From the NCBI RefSeq assembly GCF_964355755.1, contig NC_092680.1, positions 21,057,001 through 21,121,000 of the forward strand: a stretch of 64,000 nucleotides of DNA. Reading direction: 5' to 3'. This DNA is from Antedon mediterranea (lineage: Eukaryota > Echinodermata > Crinoidea > Comatulida > Antedonidae). Positions 19,969 to 32,600 of this stretch are shown here, piece after piece; position 1 is the stretch's first letter, and each line of letters begins with the position of its first letter. The notes beneath the pieces were generated by a model. The model was not told the DNA's origin. It saw only the letters and a program-made list of their open reading frames with translations, and searched no databases. The translations under genes were made by a program, and so were the position numbers.

Positions 19969-22900
19969 TTAAACATTTTTGACAAAGGCAATGACAGCAT
20001 CATATGCTTGACTAACATATGGCTCAACAACATTATAAACAGCAACAAAATAAGGAGCAATGAATACCAAAATAAGTCCACAATAATAAGCTACAAATTC
20101 ATACATAATTTGCAGATATCTTGAAACCTCTGCCAGTACAACTGGTGCCTTGGCTTCAACCTATAGAAGGAATAATTTATATGATTTTGTAAAAGTGATC
20201 GTATTTAGACATTATTTTACATATTATTTCACATATTCAAATATAAATATGGATTAATCTCATAAATAAAAGATGAACTGTAGTATGTTATCTATGGCAA
20301 GATAACAATAGATAACAAAGACAAAGGAATTATGATAAAAATAAATTATGAAACAAAATTAAATCAAATATTAAATGAGGTCATGAAGACTGCACAAATA
20401 CGAGTCAACATTTATTATTACTTTTTTTAATTTTTTTTTACAACAGTTGTGAAAAATAATATTTTATCACTAGGGTTAATTTTCCATAAATTCAATTTTT
20501 TTGAAGATGTATGCGCAAAGCTCTGTCCACACTATCAAACTACTTTGACAAACAAGGTGTGATGTGCCCAAATATGGTAGTATTATGATGTCATCGTGTC
20601 CATATATGGGCACCACATAATTTTTTTGTCACAAAGTTCGATAGTGTACACAGAGCTTAAACACTCTTGGTTAACCGATTGTTATGATGGTGAGCACAAC
20701 CTCTATCTTTGAGGTATACAAAATAAACCAGCTAATTAATAACATTTTGAAAAGAAGGTCGAGGTCGAAACAATAAATAGAATTCTTACCCAGGCTATTA
20801 CAATTGGGATATATTCTTTAAACCATAATTGTATCGGTTGAGTTACTTCTAGGAAGTAGTTGCAGCTGTATGCCATATATTTAAGTAACAGTTGCAGATA
20901 AGGAGCACAGAAGTTGCAGAATGTACTGTAATATTTAGGTATATTTTCAAGAAGCCACCTAAAAAACAAACACAAATTAATGGTTGAAGTTTGCGGTACA
21001 CCACGTATATTAGTTCTGAAAAGAACTGTTGAGTTTCTTTCTCAATATGCTTTGATTATCCTCAGGAGTGAGAATGAATAAAAAATAAATATATTTTTCG
21101 ACCTAATTTTTGGTCAAAGTTGATAACTATTATGTGATATTAAAATGGCATATTTAACAAAACAATTTTAAATAATATTTTTTCAGGGGACAATACATCT
21201 TTAAATTACTTTAAAAAGGGATAATGCAGGTACTATAGCTAAGACTTACTTGCTTGCAATCGATGAGTAAAAGGTTATTTTGCTCCAAGCCTGTAATAGT
21301 ACAGCTGTCACACCAGACTTGTTGCCAAAGGCCACTAACCGAGAATCTAACACAAAACAAGTAAGTTTTTAAATCTTCAGGAATAAAAATAAATTGGTTT
21401 TCCAATTTAGAATTCTATACCAAAATAGGAATACTATGAATACTATTTCATTCTTATTACAAATAAAACTATTTTAAATACTCCGCATTTTGTACCTGTA
21501 AATGATCCTGATGAGTAAACATCAACAAACAACAGAACACCAACACTTAAGAGGACAGTAAATATAGCTAGTTTCCATGGAAACTCAAATCCAGTCATTC
21601 TTAATAACAGTTCCTAAAAAGGAAACAAAATCATTATGAATTTTTTAAACCAACTCAACTTACTGATTTTACAACAAAATTTGACACTAGAAATAAAATC
21701 GAGATGAGATACCAATACCAAAAACAATATAACAATTTTACTTTTTCACTTTTTCAATATACTACATTTTATAGTTACTTAAAAGTAATAAATTATGTTT
21801 AAAAATATCATTTTGTTAACATGTTTTTCTGTTGTTTAAAATGCAATAAAATATTGAAAGTGAAAATATTAAAATAACATTGTTTAAAGATATATTGTCC
21901 CCCTAACGTTTTTTTTTTAAATTTTTTTGTTGAATATGCCATTTTAATGTCATAATAGGTACTTCATTTTGATCAAAAACTGGATCGAAAACTAAATTAT
22001 TTACTTTAAAAAAAATTAAATTAAAGCAAAAAAATACTTAATTGTCTGTCAGGCAATGGTTTTTGGTTAAAATTAACTGTTTCTTTTGACGTAGTGAAAT
22101 AGTTATTTTTGTTGTTGTTTTTTTTAAACTGAAAATGGGCTATTAAAAGTCTGATTTTATAAATCTTTATTTTTCATGATTTTGGGGGACAATACATCTT
22201 TAAAATTAATAAATTATGTTTACAAATATCATTTTGTTAACATGTTTTGCATACTGTTTTTTAAATGCAATAACATCGGCAAAAAAATTATTATAATGTT
22301 GTTTAAATAGTGAACCAGTAAACAACATATGATCAACCTACCTGACAGGTTTTCTTGCATTCATCCACTTTATAGTCACTAGAGAGATCCTCATTTGTTA
22401 TACTAAATGCGTGAACTGTCTCGTGTAGCCACGATTTTGGGATCTAGAATAAAATATCATATTAATATATAACACAATTCTTCTAATCAAATACAGTGAG
22501 CTTTCCATATCTTACGTTGATTTTTGGAAAGGTTTCCAATTGAAAAAAAAAATCAAGAGCTTAGAATCTAAGCAAAATCATTGGCAAAATTAAGAGAGTA
22601 ACAGGGGAGCAATATTTCGGCCTAGGTCATTAATATAGAATCAATAATGTTCTGTCGGTATATCGTACAAAAAAAACCCCCAAATATTTCATTGCGCAAA
22701 CAACCAAACAAAACAACTTTGTGCCAAGTAAAAACATGATAGTTCTACTAATGAAGATCATAGTATAGTATGTGATTTCACAGTCTTAAACTTACAGTTT
22801 TTGTCTGTCCGTCCCAGTTGTCAAGTAGATGATTCAGGAGTATTGCAGACTGTTGTAAGTGGGATACATAAAGAAGACGCCAGCCACTGAGACACTGTCT

Positions 22901-25900
22901 GTCATTAGACAGACATCGGACAAGACACAACAGCAACTGAAATAAGTAACAGCATTTAAAAATAAATTACAATCAATGGTGTTAGAATTAGAATACAGAG
23001 AAAAATTAAAATAAATATAAAAATTACATTTATATTTTTAATAAATGAAACGATTGTATGCAGAAAAATATGATAATTTATGATGTAGGTTAGTAATACA
23101 TGTAACAACTTAACTAAGTATAAAGGTAATAATTGTTGAAGACGTGAGAGCAGCGTGGTCCAAGAAGATTGTACCACGCCCTCTCAGTTCTCAAAATAGA
23201 ATCGTGTTAAACTTTGTTTTCACATGCTTATCTGTCCAAACTCATTTTTAAGTTTTCTGATATGCTTTTATATATATTTACATATTTATTCACTGAATTA
23301 AATATGACGTATAGTGTTAGCAATTTGTTTAATACATTTGTTCTGATAACTACTGTACTGATGAAAGTGTACTGTATGTTGATTATTATGTCAAAAACAA
23401 TAGTATTGTTGCAGCTTACTTCATCCTTGTACTTTGACGAGTTGTGACCTGTGAGCCTGGTAAGAAGAGAAGGAAAATAGTGCCTCAGAGTCTCTTGTGG
23501 ATCCACACCAAATGCCATTTCCTATAAAAACAATAGCACATACAATGTCATTGGACATATTCCATTCAGATCAACAAGGTGACCGGTGACCTTTGACCCT
23601 AATCAAAGATCTATAGTAAAATAGATATTCATCTTGACATGAGATTCAGTGTGAAGTGCACACAAAATCATTGCAGTTAAAGATGTCCACATTTTTGTGT
23701 GCAGACTTGTATACAAACTGTTACTTTTTTTTACCAAGATTGACATGACCTAAGATTGACATAACCCAAGATGGACATGACCCAAGATGGACATGACCTA
23801 AGATAATTTGACATGACCTAAGATTGATATGACTCAAGATGGACATGACCTAAGATAATTTGACATGAGGTCAACGCACAAAATGAATTTGTTAGCATTT
23901 AAATCTAAAATGTAGTACCTTCAATTTTGGATATAGATCTTCTAATTTCTTTTGTAAACTGAAAAACAATAGACATTAAAAAAAATATAATACACAGATA
24001 TATACATCATTGTATTTTAAACATATATTATTATATATTTACTTATATAATGTGTTACATAAGTATCACAAATTAAATAAACAAGACAATTGACGATTGT
24101 GAAAAAAAGAGCAACTTACTTTTGTGGAAGTGACTGATTAGGTGTGAAGACAAAATCTAAAATTGGGAAGAATTCACTTGGCGTTATGTGCAACCTGGCA
24201 ACTTTCTGCTTTTTCATTCTTCTGAAAACAAAATATTTGAGAGAAAGTATATTATAAAGTTATTTTACACATGAAGCTTGCTACAGTGAAAAATAGCTAA
24301 CTAATTGAAGGATCACCTAAAGAAAACAAATATTTAAACAATGAAATTACTTACTGGATTATTTCCTCAAGATAATTAATTGAAAACTGTGAAAAAGCCT
24401 TGTAGCCGATAAGTGGAAGCATCAGATCACTCCAAACTAAAAAAAAAAGAAAAAAAAAAAGGAGGCTTTCAGTTAGCAATGCAATTATTATCATATACAT
24501 AATATATGTAGCGCAATTAACTCAAAATAAGGCAACTTAACTTTAAATGAAGCTTGAAGGCAAGTTTAACAGCCATTCCCATATATTTATTTCATTAGAA
24601 TTTTGATTTCAAAACTCAAATCACAAACTGACATAGTAACCCGCCTCCTCACCCTACATTTAAATGCTAGGACAACCTCATCCAGTCTGAATACAGACTT
24701 ACATCACAAACTAACAATATTCCTAACCAACCATGATTCTATATGTCAACAACTCAAGTTCAGTAAACTTACACTTTGGCACAATTATTGAATGAAGGTG
24801 CGTCCAGAATAAGTAAAATAAAATTTAAATGAAAGAAGGCCTATTTACAAGGAAACTTAAACTAAACTATGTACAAAATATAAAAAAATAACAATAACAA
24901 AAGTAATTATCTTACCTTTAAATGCTATGTGTACATCATCATTACCTGCCTGACTGCAAACCCACATCACAAACTGGCATTGTTGTTGCATCCCTTGTTT
25001 CTTCTTTATAAACTCTAAATTCTTATAAATAAACAAAATGGGTATTTTAACAAACAAGGTAGTGAATACTGTTTAAATATCACTGATACACTTTTGATAT
25101 TAAAATCAGAATAAGTAAGATAAGATAAGATAACTTTTATTGATCCTCAAAAAGGAAATTCATTGCTCGTCATAATAACAAATCAACCAATACTTCTGAA
25201 TTATATTCATTACATTTATAGACGGTAAATATACTACCATTCATAGCTATTTTTATAGTTTAACTTTCAACTATTCTGTTGTAAAAGTTATCAAAAATAT
25301 TGTATTCAATTTCATATATTATTTTTTTTACTTACTAATTTTGTTGACTTGGAAACAAATTGTGGGTAGTTTCTAGCAAGACACTGGAGTGTAATTCTGT
25401 AGCCATAGTTAGGACCAGCTGTAAATACAACAGGATACTAAGTATTGGAGTCTTTAATTATGTTTACTAAAAAATAATTTTCTCTTTTAATTAATACCTT
25501 TTTTTTAAACAAATCTAATAAATAGTACAGTTTTTGGGGCCTTACTTTTTTCTTCCTGCACCAACTTTGAAAATGTATTATCAAACCAAGTACAGGTACT
25601 AAAAGGCATCATAAACTAAAGTCTACATACTATCCTACATACTGTACATCTTGTATAAACTAAATTTGATATTTGATCTGGTATTAAAATCAGAGAATTA
25701 TAATTAATCCATGAAATTAAAAACAATAATTGATCAACTGTACTTTTGTCAGAGTCTTTTTTCATCTCCGTCATACAATAAGTAAAAAATTGCTCCAGCA
25801 TGGACTCATCAAACTGCTTAAAAGTTGCCACTAGGAACTCCAATTGGTTTTGATTTAATGCACTCAGAGGGTAAGCTGTGAAAAATAATGCAAGAAAAAA

Positions 25901-28378
25901 GAGCTGTATTAAAGTGAAGTCAATTTTATTTTCATACATCATAACAAAATAGGCAATTGCTGATGAGCCTCATCTAGCACCACCAGGCAAGGCCAAACAA
26001 TCTTTCAGCTCTGTCAAAAAACTATCAAAAAAATGTGATGTGCCCATATATGGACATGATGATGCCATATCACTACCATATTTGGGCACATCACACTAGT
26101 TTGATAGTGTAGACAGAGCTTTACATTGGTCATATTTGGGCATGTCACTACCATATTTGGGCACATCACACTAGTTTGATAGTGTAGACAGAGCTGATGT
26201 ATGAACGAATAAGCAGCATTGATCTTACAAAAAAACAATAATAATAATTAATAGTGGTTATTGCAGTGTTATCTCAAAGCCTGTTGGTTTGCTAACAACA
26301 TTTACAAGAATAAATTGGCCAAATAAAGTGATTTTACCTTTTCATATTAGATTAGGTAAATTATGCTATGATATCAACATGCTTAATTAGCCAGAATTTA
26401 ATTCTAAATTGGGAGAACAAAGATGCTGTTGCGATTGTTGTTATACTGTACTGAAAACAAATTTATTATAAATTCAAAAACAATACCTGGTGGTTTTTCT
26501 AAGAAGAAAGGATCTGTAATCTTAGTAGCCACATTCAATTTAACATTCAAGAAGTTGACAAACTCTCCAAGCCACAGCTGAAAAACAAATTTTAGTTTAA
26601 TTTATACTGTACATTACAATCATAAATATTAATGATAAAATTATGGATTTTGTCACGGCGGGTGCACATATAAACACATTTCACTTTTATGTAATTTAAT
26701 TCCGAAACTGAAGGGAATAGTAACAAAATATGGTAAGCAAGAAAACTTGTCAACAAAAAGCCTGCAGAACTTACACTACTGTATGTAAACAATCAGCGTA
26801 AGAATATCATACAGATGTATTGTCCCCCAAATAAATGAAGATTAATAAAATAAAACATTTAATAAAATGGGCCATTTTGTTTAAAAAACATATTATTATA
26901 ACAACATTTTTCTAGGGGGACAATTGTCGTATTCGATTGGAAACTTTTGTTGTCAACGTAAAGATTCGTTGAGTACTTTTTATATTCGAATTGTAAATTT
27001 GTGCTCAACAGAAAGTCATTCGAATAGAAAACGTTGACAACGAAAGCTTTTTCGTTAAGAACAATCTCAACGCTCAAAATACTTCGTTAAATAAGTACTC
27101 AACGGAAAAACTACTCAACGGTTCACTCGAATACGACAAATATATCTTTAATCAATCAATCTAATATTATAAACTTTACAGGGTTGTACAAAAAACTGTT
27201 ATATTTGCATAATAATTGCATTGCATCTGGCAAAGTCTAATAATAATACTGCTTGTTTACATTGTTGTACAATTACTGTTATTATACTAGGTTTAATTCC
27301 ATAAAACAAAGATCAAAACCATAAAATTTAACTCACAGAGGGAGCGTTGCTTTTGGATTTGATTTCATTGAATTGTTTTTTCATATCATTACAGCCCAAT
27401 GTTTTCAAAGCATCTTCCAAACATGTTACTGGTGCTGCCTTCTTTTCTTTCTTCTTTGTTTTTGTTGTTTTGTCTCCTCCTTGTGCTGGTTTCTTCGCCT
27501 GTATTCCATTAGAGGAGGAGCTTGTCGTCAAACTGTTCACAGGACTTAATGGTTTCTGTTTTTTATCCAAAGCTTGATAAATGGTTTTACTGGTTTCTAA
27601 CGGAGCTTTGAAATCAAGTAAATTTCATTTCAATATAAAAAATAAATTTTGATATTTATTATAACAAGTAATATATAAAGAAACCAAATATGAATGATTA
27701 TGATATAAAATGATTTGTTTGTGGGAGTAGTAATTAATATAAATTTTTTTAAGATACCTAAAATAATGGAAAGCGTATAAAGTTGGTCTTTGGGTTGGAT
27801 CTATCTTTATTTAAGTTGGATATTTTGGTTGTGGAACAGCTAAACATCTAGTTAGGCATAGGCCTACCAATCACCAGGCTAGCCTAGGTCAAAGTTTATA
27901 TTTTATAAATATTATTAAAAAATACCTTTTTTAACTAATTAATGCATGGGCTACAGCAGACAGTGTGTATAAACTATTATGATTATATAAATTTATAAAT
28001 TACATTAAAATTAATCAAACCCCTAACATTGGGAAGGTCACGGATGCACCATATGGTACACAATCCGTACACAGTACAGTCAGATTGCTAGCCGTATGAC
28101 TGTATGATCCTTTGTCGGTCAACCCGGATGCCAGCTCATTTCTCGGCCAACAGCAGCCGGCTGTCTTCCGTACGAACAGACCGCAGTCTAGCCTAGACTT
28201 TTCATAGTAAAACAACAAGTAGGAGGCCATTCCATGCCTTTATTTCTTTCAATTTAATACTAATGAACATACCAGAAGTATCGACTATAGTAGCGTTTTC
28301 AATAAACGCTTTCTTTGACGTTTTCTTATCTTTTTTCTTTCCATGAGATACGACGTCCCATTTCGCCGGCGAAGCCAT
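19969..28378 (-). CDS. TMEM214: TMEM214 orthologue, 16 coding exons, 643 aa
   Basis: Coding exons, 5' to 3': 28273-28378, 27337-27605, 26487-26577, 25744-25875, 25336-25418, 24916-25021, 24355-24436, 24120-24221, 23919-23958, 23420-23521, 22796-22936, 22342-22443, 21496-21613, 21250-21346, 20790-20958, 19969-20160. All have GT-AG ends and the phases sum to 644 codons. The product matches vertebrate TMEM214 in order: MASPAKWDVVSHGKK start, LEDALKTL motif, WLGEFVNFLN, MLPLIGYKAFS, SEFFPILDFVF, LEDLYPKLK and AFGVDPQETLRHYFPSLL. Hydrophobic segments follow (exon 13 LAIFTVLLSVGVLLFV; last exon GLILVFIAPYFVAVY). Human TMEM214 is an ER membrane protein reported to anchor procaspase-4 in ER-stress death; conservation of that role here is not shown. 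Introns are loaded with short inverted-repeat elements. The start ATG is CpG-flanked, 1.26 kb downstream of the DHX36 stop. Confidence 0.92.
20518..20658. mobile_element. Family A MITE (TMEM214 intron)
   Basis: Complete copy: ends AAGCTCTGTCCACACTATC and its complement; interior ATGTGCCCAAATATGGTAG and CATATATGGGCACC can fold on itself. Non-coding. Confidence 0.8.
20985..21045 (-). repeat. Penelope-like 3'-end fragment
   Basis: The minus strand reads GAGAAAGAAACTCAACAGTTCTTTTCAGAACT...GTGGTGTACCGCA in broken form, the same block seen on the plus strand at 45125-45170. It marks a dispersed retroelement end inside a TMEM214 intron. Confidence 0.45.
21883..22204. mobile_element. Family C TIR element (TMEM214 intron)
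   Basis: Starts TTTAAAGATATATTGTCCCC and ends GGGGGACAATACATCTTTAA. A truncated relative with only the right end lies at about 21060-21207. Non-coding. Confidence 0.75.
23740..23875. repeat. Short degenerate tandem array (TMEM214 intron)
   Basis: About seven imperfect copies of a 16-22 base unit built on ACCTAAGATNGACATG, some with an inserted ATAATT. Non-coding. Confidence 0.7.
25105..25175. repeat. Retroelement tail motif (TMEM214 intron)
   Basis: GATAAGATAAGATAACTTTT followed by ATTGATCCTCAAAAAGGAAA resembles the 3' ends of many animal LINE/SINE families. Only the end is present. Confidence 0.35.
26006..26196. mobile_element. Family A MITE with duplicated right half (TMEM214 intron)
   Basis: One copy (26006-26122) is followed directly by a second right half (26130-26196); both end AGTGTAGACAGAGCT. 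The block CATATTTGGGCACATCACAC occurs twice. Confidence 0.7.
26812..27151. mobile_element. Family C element interrupted by a second TIR element (family D)
   Basis: The outer element starts CAGATGTATTGTCCCCC at 26812, and its right end GGGGGACAA...TATATCTTTAA is split. Between the halves lies 26924-27139 with perfect ends TTGTCGTATTCGA / TCGAATACGACAA and a long inner inverted repeat rich in CAACG. Family D therefore jumped into family C, inside TMEM214 intron 2. Confidence 0.75.
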
Positions 28379-29641
28379 TTTGACAAGAGAGATGATGATG
28401 TGTTGATTTTATGAATATGGAACGCCAAAACTGCCATTAGTTTAAAAAAAAATAACCTTCGTCCGGCTTCGGACCTAACAAAGTAAATAGGGGTTGGACA
28501 TAGGCTAGTGTTAACTTTCCATTGCATGTTCAGTTCACAAGAAAGTGTCACAGGGGTGTTCACCCCGGGTGTCACAGGGGTGTTCACCCCGGGTGTCACA
28601 GGGGTGTTCACCCCGGGTGTCACAGGGGTGTTCACCCCGGGTGTCACAAAGGTTCTACTGTATATCAAATTTCAAAGGTTTATGGCTTACACATCATTTA
28701 AACAAAATAAATACACATTTTGAAAAAAGCACTGTATTTAAATTTCAAAAATCTAGTACTTTTCACATGTTTTCACGCTGCTGCTCTAGCCCGCTACGTC
28801 ACACGAGATGACTCATTTATTAGATGAAATCAAGCAGCAGTTATAGTACTACACTTTGACATTTTTGCTAAAATGGAAACTCGACTATAATTTATAGGTA
28901 CCAGCTGCATTTCTGGTATTTATGAGTCCCATGACAATACTGTATTTCGCTGTCAGATAATCATTTGAATTATTATCAAAACAGTCCATGAAAGTTTTTG
29001 TTTGTAATATGATACTTCACACTTGAAGTATCTAATTCGTGATGAAGTGACCCCCAGACTTGACCTTAGCAATAAAATAAACTAAATTGAGTCTGTTTCA
29101 TATCAAAGTTATTCACTTCTGTAACAAAATTCACATTATAAAAAGAGAAAAGAAACGTTTAATTATTATAACTCAAAAACCACATTGTCTGACAGACAAT
29201 TGAGGTATTTTTTGCTTTTGATTACATTTTTTCAGGTAAAATAACTATTATGTGACAATAAAATGACACATTCAAAAACAAATTTGAAATAAAAAATATT
29301 TTTCAGAGGGACAATATATCTTTAAAACTGTTACATCAATAAGCGAGCAGCATTTTTTGTAAGAAATATTTCTTGTTTAATCATATTTTAAAACCTTATG
29401 ACAATCAATATTATGTTATTTGACATAATAGTGTGACTCTGTTTTTGCTGAGACCTCTATTCCTTTAATATCTTGCATTGTCATTTTGAGAACTGTTTAT
29501 AAGTAAGATTATCATTTTGTAAAGTAAGCAGTTTATTTTACACATGTTTATTCAGAAGATACAATGTTTTGTATAAACAAAAATATTATTTAAAAAAATC
29601 AAAAACATCAAAATTAAATTTTAAAGTAAGTTAAAATACAT
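28379..29641. promoter_or_regulatory. DHX36-TMEM214 intergenic region (TMEM214 promoter)
   Basis: 1.26 kb separates the DHX36 stop from the TMEM214 start, both on the minus strand. It holds the DHX36 poly(A) signals (AATAAA on the minus strand at 29547-29552 and 29532-29537), a family C fragment (about 29100-29326), the 24-bp palindromic array at 28545-28648, and presumably the TMEM214 promoter. I did not recognise a TATA box. Confidence 0.5.
28545..28648. repeat. 24-bp palindrome-bearing tandem array upstream of TMEM214
   Basis: Four exact copies plus a partial copy of a 24-base unit starting GTGTCACAGGGGTG. Each contains the near-palindrome GGGGTGTTCACCCC and a CCCGGG site at the unit boundary. 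Because 24 is a multiple of 3, both strands look like repetitive peptides (VTGVFTPG, TPVTPGVN); these are array artefacts. It sits 167 bp upstream of the TMEM214 ATG. Confidence 0.85.
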
Positions 29642-32600
29642 TTATGATTCATCATCGTCATCATCTTCATCATCTCTTGCCATCTGATCATGTTTTGTAC
29701 CATACATGGTCAACAAATCAACAATAGCATTCATTATCTTCCCTTCTTTTACGGTATTGCTCCAATTGGTCAACCCCGGACAGGTTATCTTTTTTTCCAA
29801 CAGTTTGTCTAATTCTTTACGGAGATCCTACGAAAAAAAAACAAATTAATCCAAAAGTTTTGATTTTTTATTTTTTAAAAATCATGCATGCAGTAGTACA
29901 GTTATCCAACACAATGATCGAAAGCTCTGTCTACACTGGGCACATCACACTTTTTTTGTCAAACTAATCTGATAGTGTAGACAGAGCTTACAGCAATGTT
30001 CCACAAACTATGAATGTTGTACACAATGAATGAATATTTATGAGCATTAGGACATTATAAAGTCTTAAGCTCTGTCTACACTATTAAACTAGTTTGAAAA
30101 GTGTGATGTGCCCAAATATGGTAGTGAAATGACATCATCATGTCCATATATGGGCACATCACATTTTTTTGTCACACTAGTTTGATGGTGCGGACAGAGC
30201 ATAAGTCAATAAACTTATGGAAGTAAGTTTATGGTTTATTTTACATCAACATTTTCATTTTTACACTCGTGCTAAACAGCGCATAGAGACTATTTGTATT
30301 TTGCGCTATATAAATTTAAAACCATTAAACCATTAAAACCATTAAACCATTAAAACCTTTAAACCAATACTGACCTTAACAATAGCTGCAATGCTTTCTT
30401 GTGACCTAAAAGTAATTTGATTGTCTACGGATATGATCTCAAGTCCATCGTCATCAACTCCAACGTGGAGATCACCGCCAAAGAATAGTAAAGGGTACGG
30501 CTCTACTATTGTGGTATCGTGTAGGTACACCTTGAAAGAAGTAACAAAATTAGTTTTAAATATTATCAAATTCTTTAAAACGGTTTTATTGGAATATGTA
30601 TTGTTTATGTATCATATTTATTGTTATTAGGAGTGTTCTGTAAGTGTAAGTGAAATAAACAACCTAAAGAAATAAGGGATTGTAATGTGATATTTTAAGC
30701 AAAACAAAGTTTTAAATGGTGGTGTAACGCAGCGAGCAAAGGCCGCTGATTTAGCACTCCTAAAGGGCCATCCAATGCTGGATTGGGGCTGCTAATGCTC
30801 TGGGCCCCTTAAGTTCTGGGGCGTCTACATTTAGCTGGTGAGCACTCATAGCCGTTGAAAACAAACATTATTTCTTTCATTTTTATCTTCCTTAGAGGGA
30901 ATACCATGTACATACAAATGCGTTTGTTGACTTACCCCGGTTGATTTCATTTTCAAGTGATACAATAGGTAACTGCTTGCAAAGTTTGTCTCCTTTGAGT
31001 TGATGGACTTTGGGTGTATTTCCACTTTGCCATCTTGTTTGGTATAGCACTTTACACTAAAAACAGATAATATTGTAGAACTTCTTATTTAGGACAACCG
31101 TGTTTTAGCACCATATGCAGTGTAAACCTCAATACAGGGGAAACCCCTATTTAACAGACACCCTTGTTAAGAGCACACTTTTTAGTAATACGAATGTTTG
31201 TTTTAGCCCTATGGCCAATCCATCCTCAAGGTACTGCATCTCCTTAATGAGGGTACTACTGTATTAAACTGTTTTACTCTACAAGAAGCATGTTTCAAAC
31301 AGTACCATAGTAATATTGGCCAGAAAATTGTCCGATTCGATACGAAAGGTAAACGAAAAACTGACATAAAAAATATGTAGACCCTAAGTCTGATTATTTT
31401 AAGAGTAATAATTTTCTATTTCTTACCGAGAAATTTGCTTCTTCTTTGAGAATCTTGATTTCACTTGCGCAACATTAGGATACAGTCCAGCGCACAGGAC
31501 GGCCTTTATCAGCTGCTCATTGTCTAATAGAAAAAACAAATATACAGATTTACATAGGAAGTAATGAAAAACTACCATAGCTTAATTCTTGATCAAACTT
31601 ATACACTTTCTGATGTCTTTCTTAACCTTTGTCTACACTATCAAACTAGTTTGACAAAAACAGTGTGATGTACCTAAATATGGTAGTGATATGACCAAAT
31701 ATGGTAGTGATATGACCAAATATGGTAGTGATATGACCAAATATAGTAGTGATACAAAATCATCATGTCCTTATATTTATTTGTCGCATAAAGTTTGATA
31801 GTGTAGACAGAGCTTTATAGACAAGTATTGTGGTTTGCAAAGTGATTTACCCGAGTGAATATTAGCCTCATCCTGTTTACAGCTCTTATTAAGTACAAAA
31901 CCAATGTTACACAACAGCTCACAAAACTGTGTTTTCATGTTATCCAACATCTAAAAGAATAAATATGGATATAGATATAGATATACAGTATATAGAGAGC
32001 TTTGAAAACAATTCATATGCAACCATTACAGCAAAATTATTATTTTTTTTTATTAGAGGCTTAGGGAGTGTAGTAGAAAGAGAGAACCCTAGACCTTGGG
32101 ATTGGCAAACACCACCACGCTACCAGCTCCACAAAAATGTGCATGTTGTATACAGTAGTGTGCTTTTATTTGTATGCTGTATATGTGTGATCTTATTTGT
32201 ATGTTGTATGAGTTCTTTTATTTGTAAGTTGTATGTGTTCATTTATTTGTATACTGTCTGTGTTCATTTAATTGTATGTTGTATGTGTTCATTTATTTGT
32301 ATGTTGTATGTGTTCATTTATTTGTATGTTGTATGAGTTCATTTATTTGTATGTTGTATGTGTTCATTTATTTGTATACTGTCTGTGTTCATTTAATTGT
32401 ATGTTGTATGAGTTCATTTATTTGTATACTGTATGTGTTCATTTATTTGTATGTTGTATGTGTTCATTTATTTGTATACTGTATGTGTTCATTTATTTGT
32501 AAGTTGTATGAGTTCATTTATTTGTATACTGTATGTGTTCATTTATTTGTATGTTGTATGAGTTCATTTATTTGTATACTGTATGTGTTCATTTATTTGT

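Noticed and set aside
28545-28648. CRISPR-like array
   Set aside because: Units are contiguous with no spacers and the genome is eukaryotic.
28285-28811. Repetitive peptides (TPVTPGVN, TGVFTPGV) on both strands
   Set aside because: They read through the 24-bp array; the minus-strand frame also overlaps TMEM214 exon 1 out of frame.
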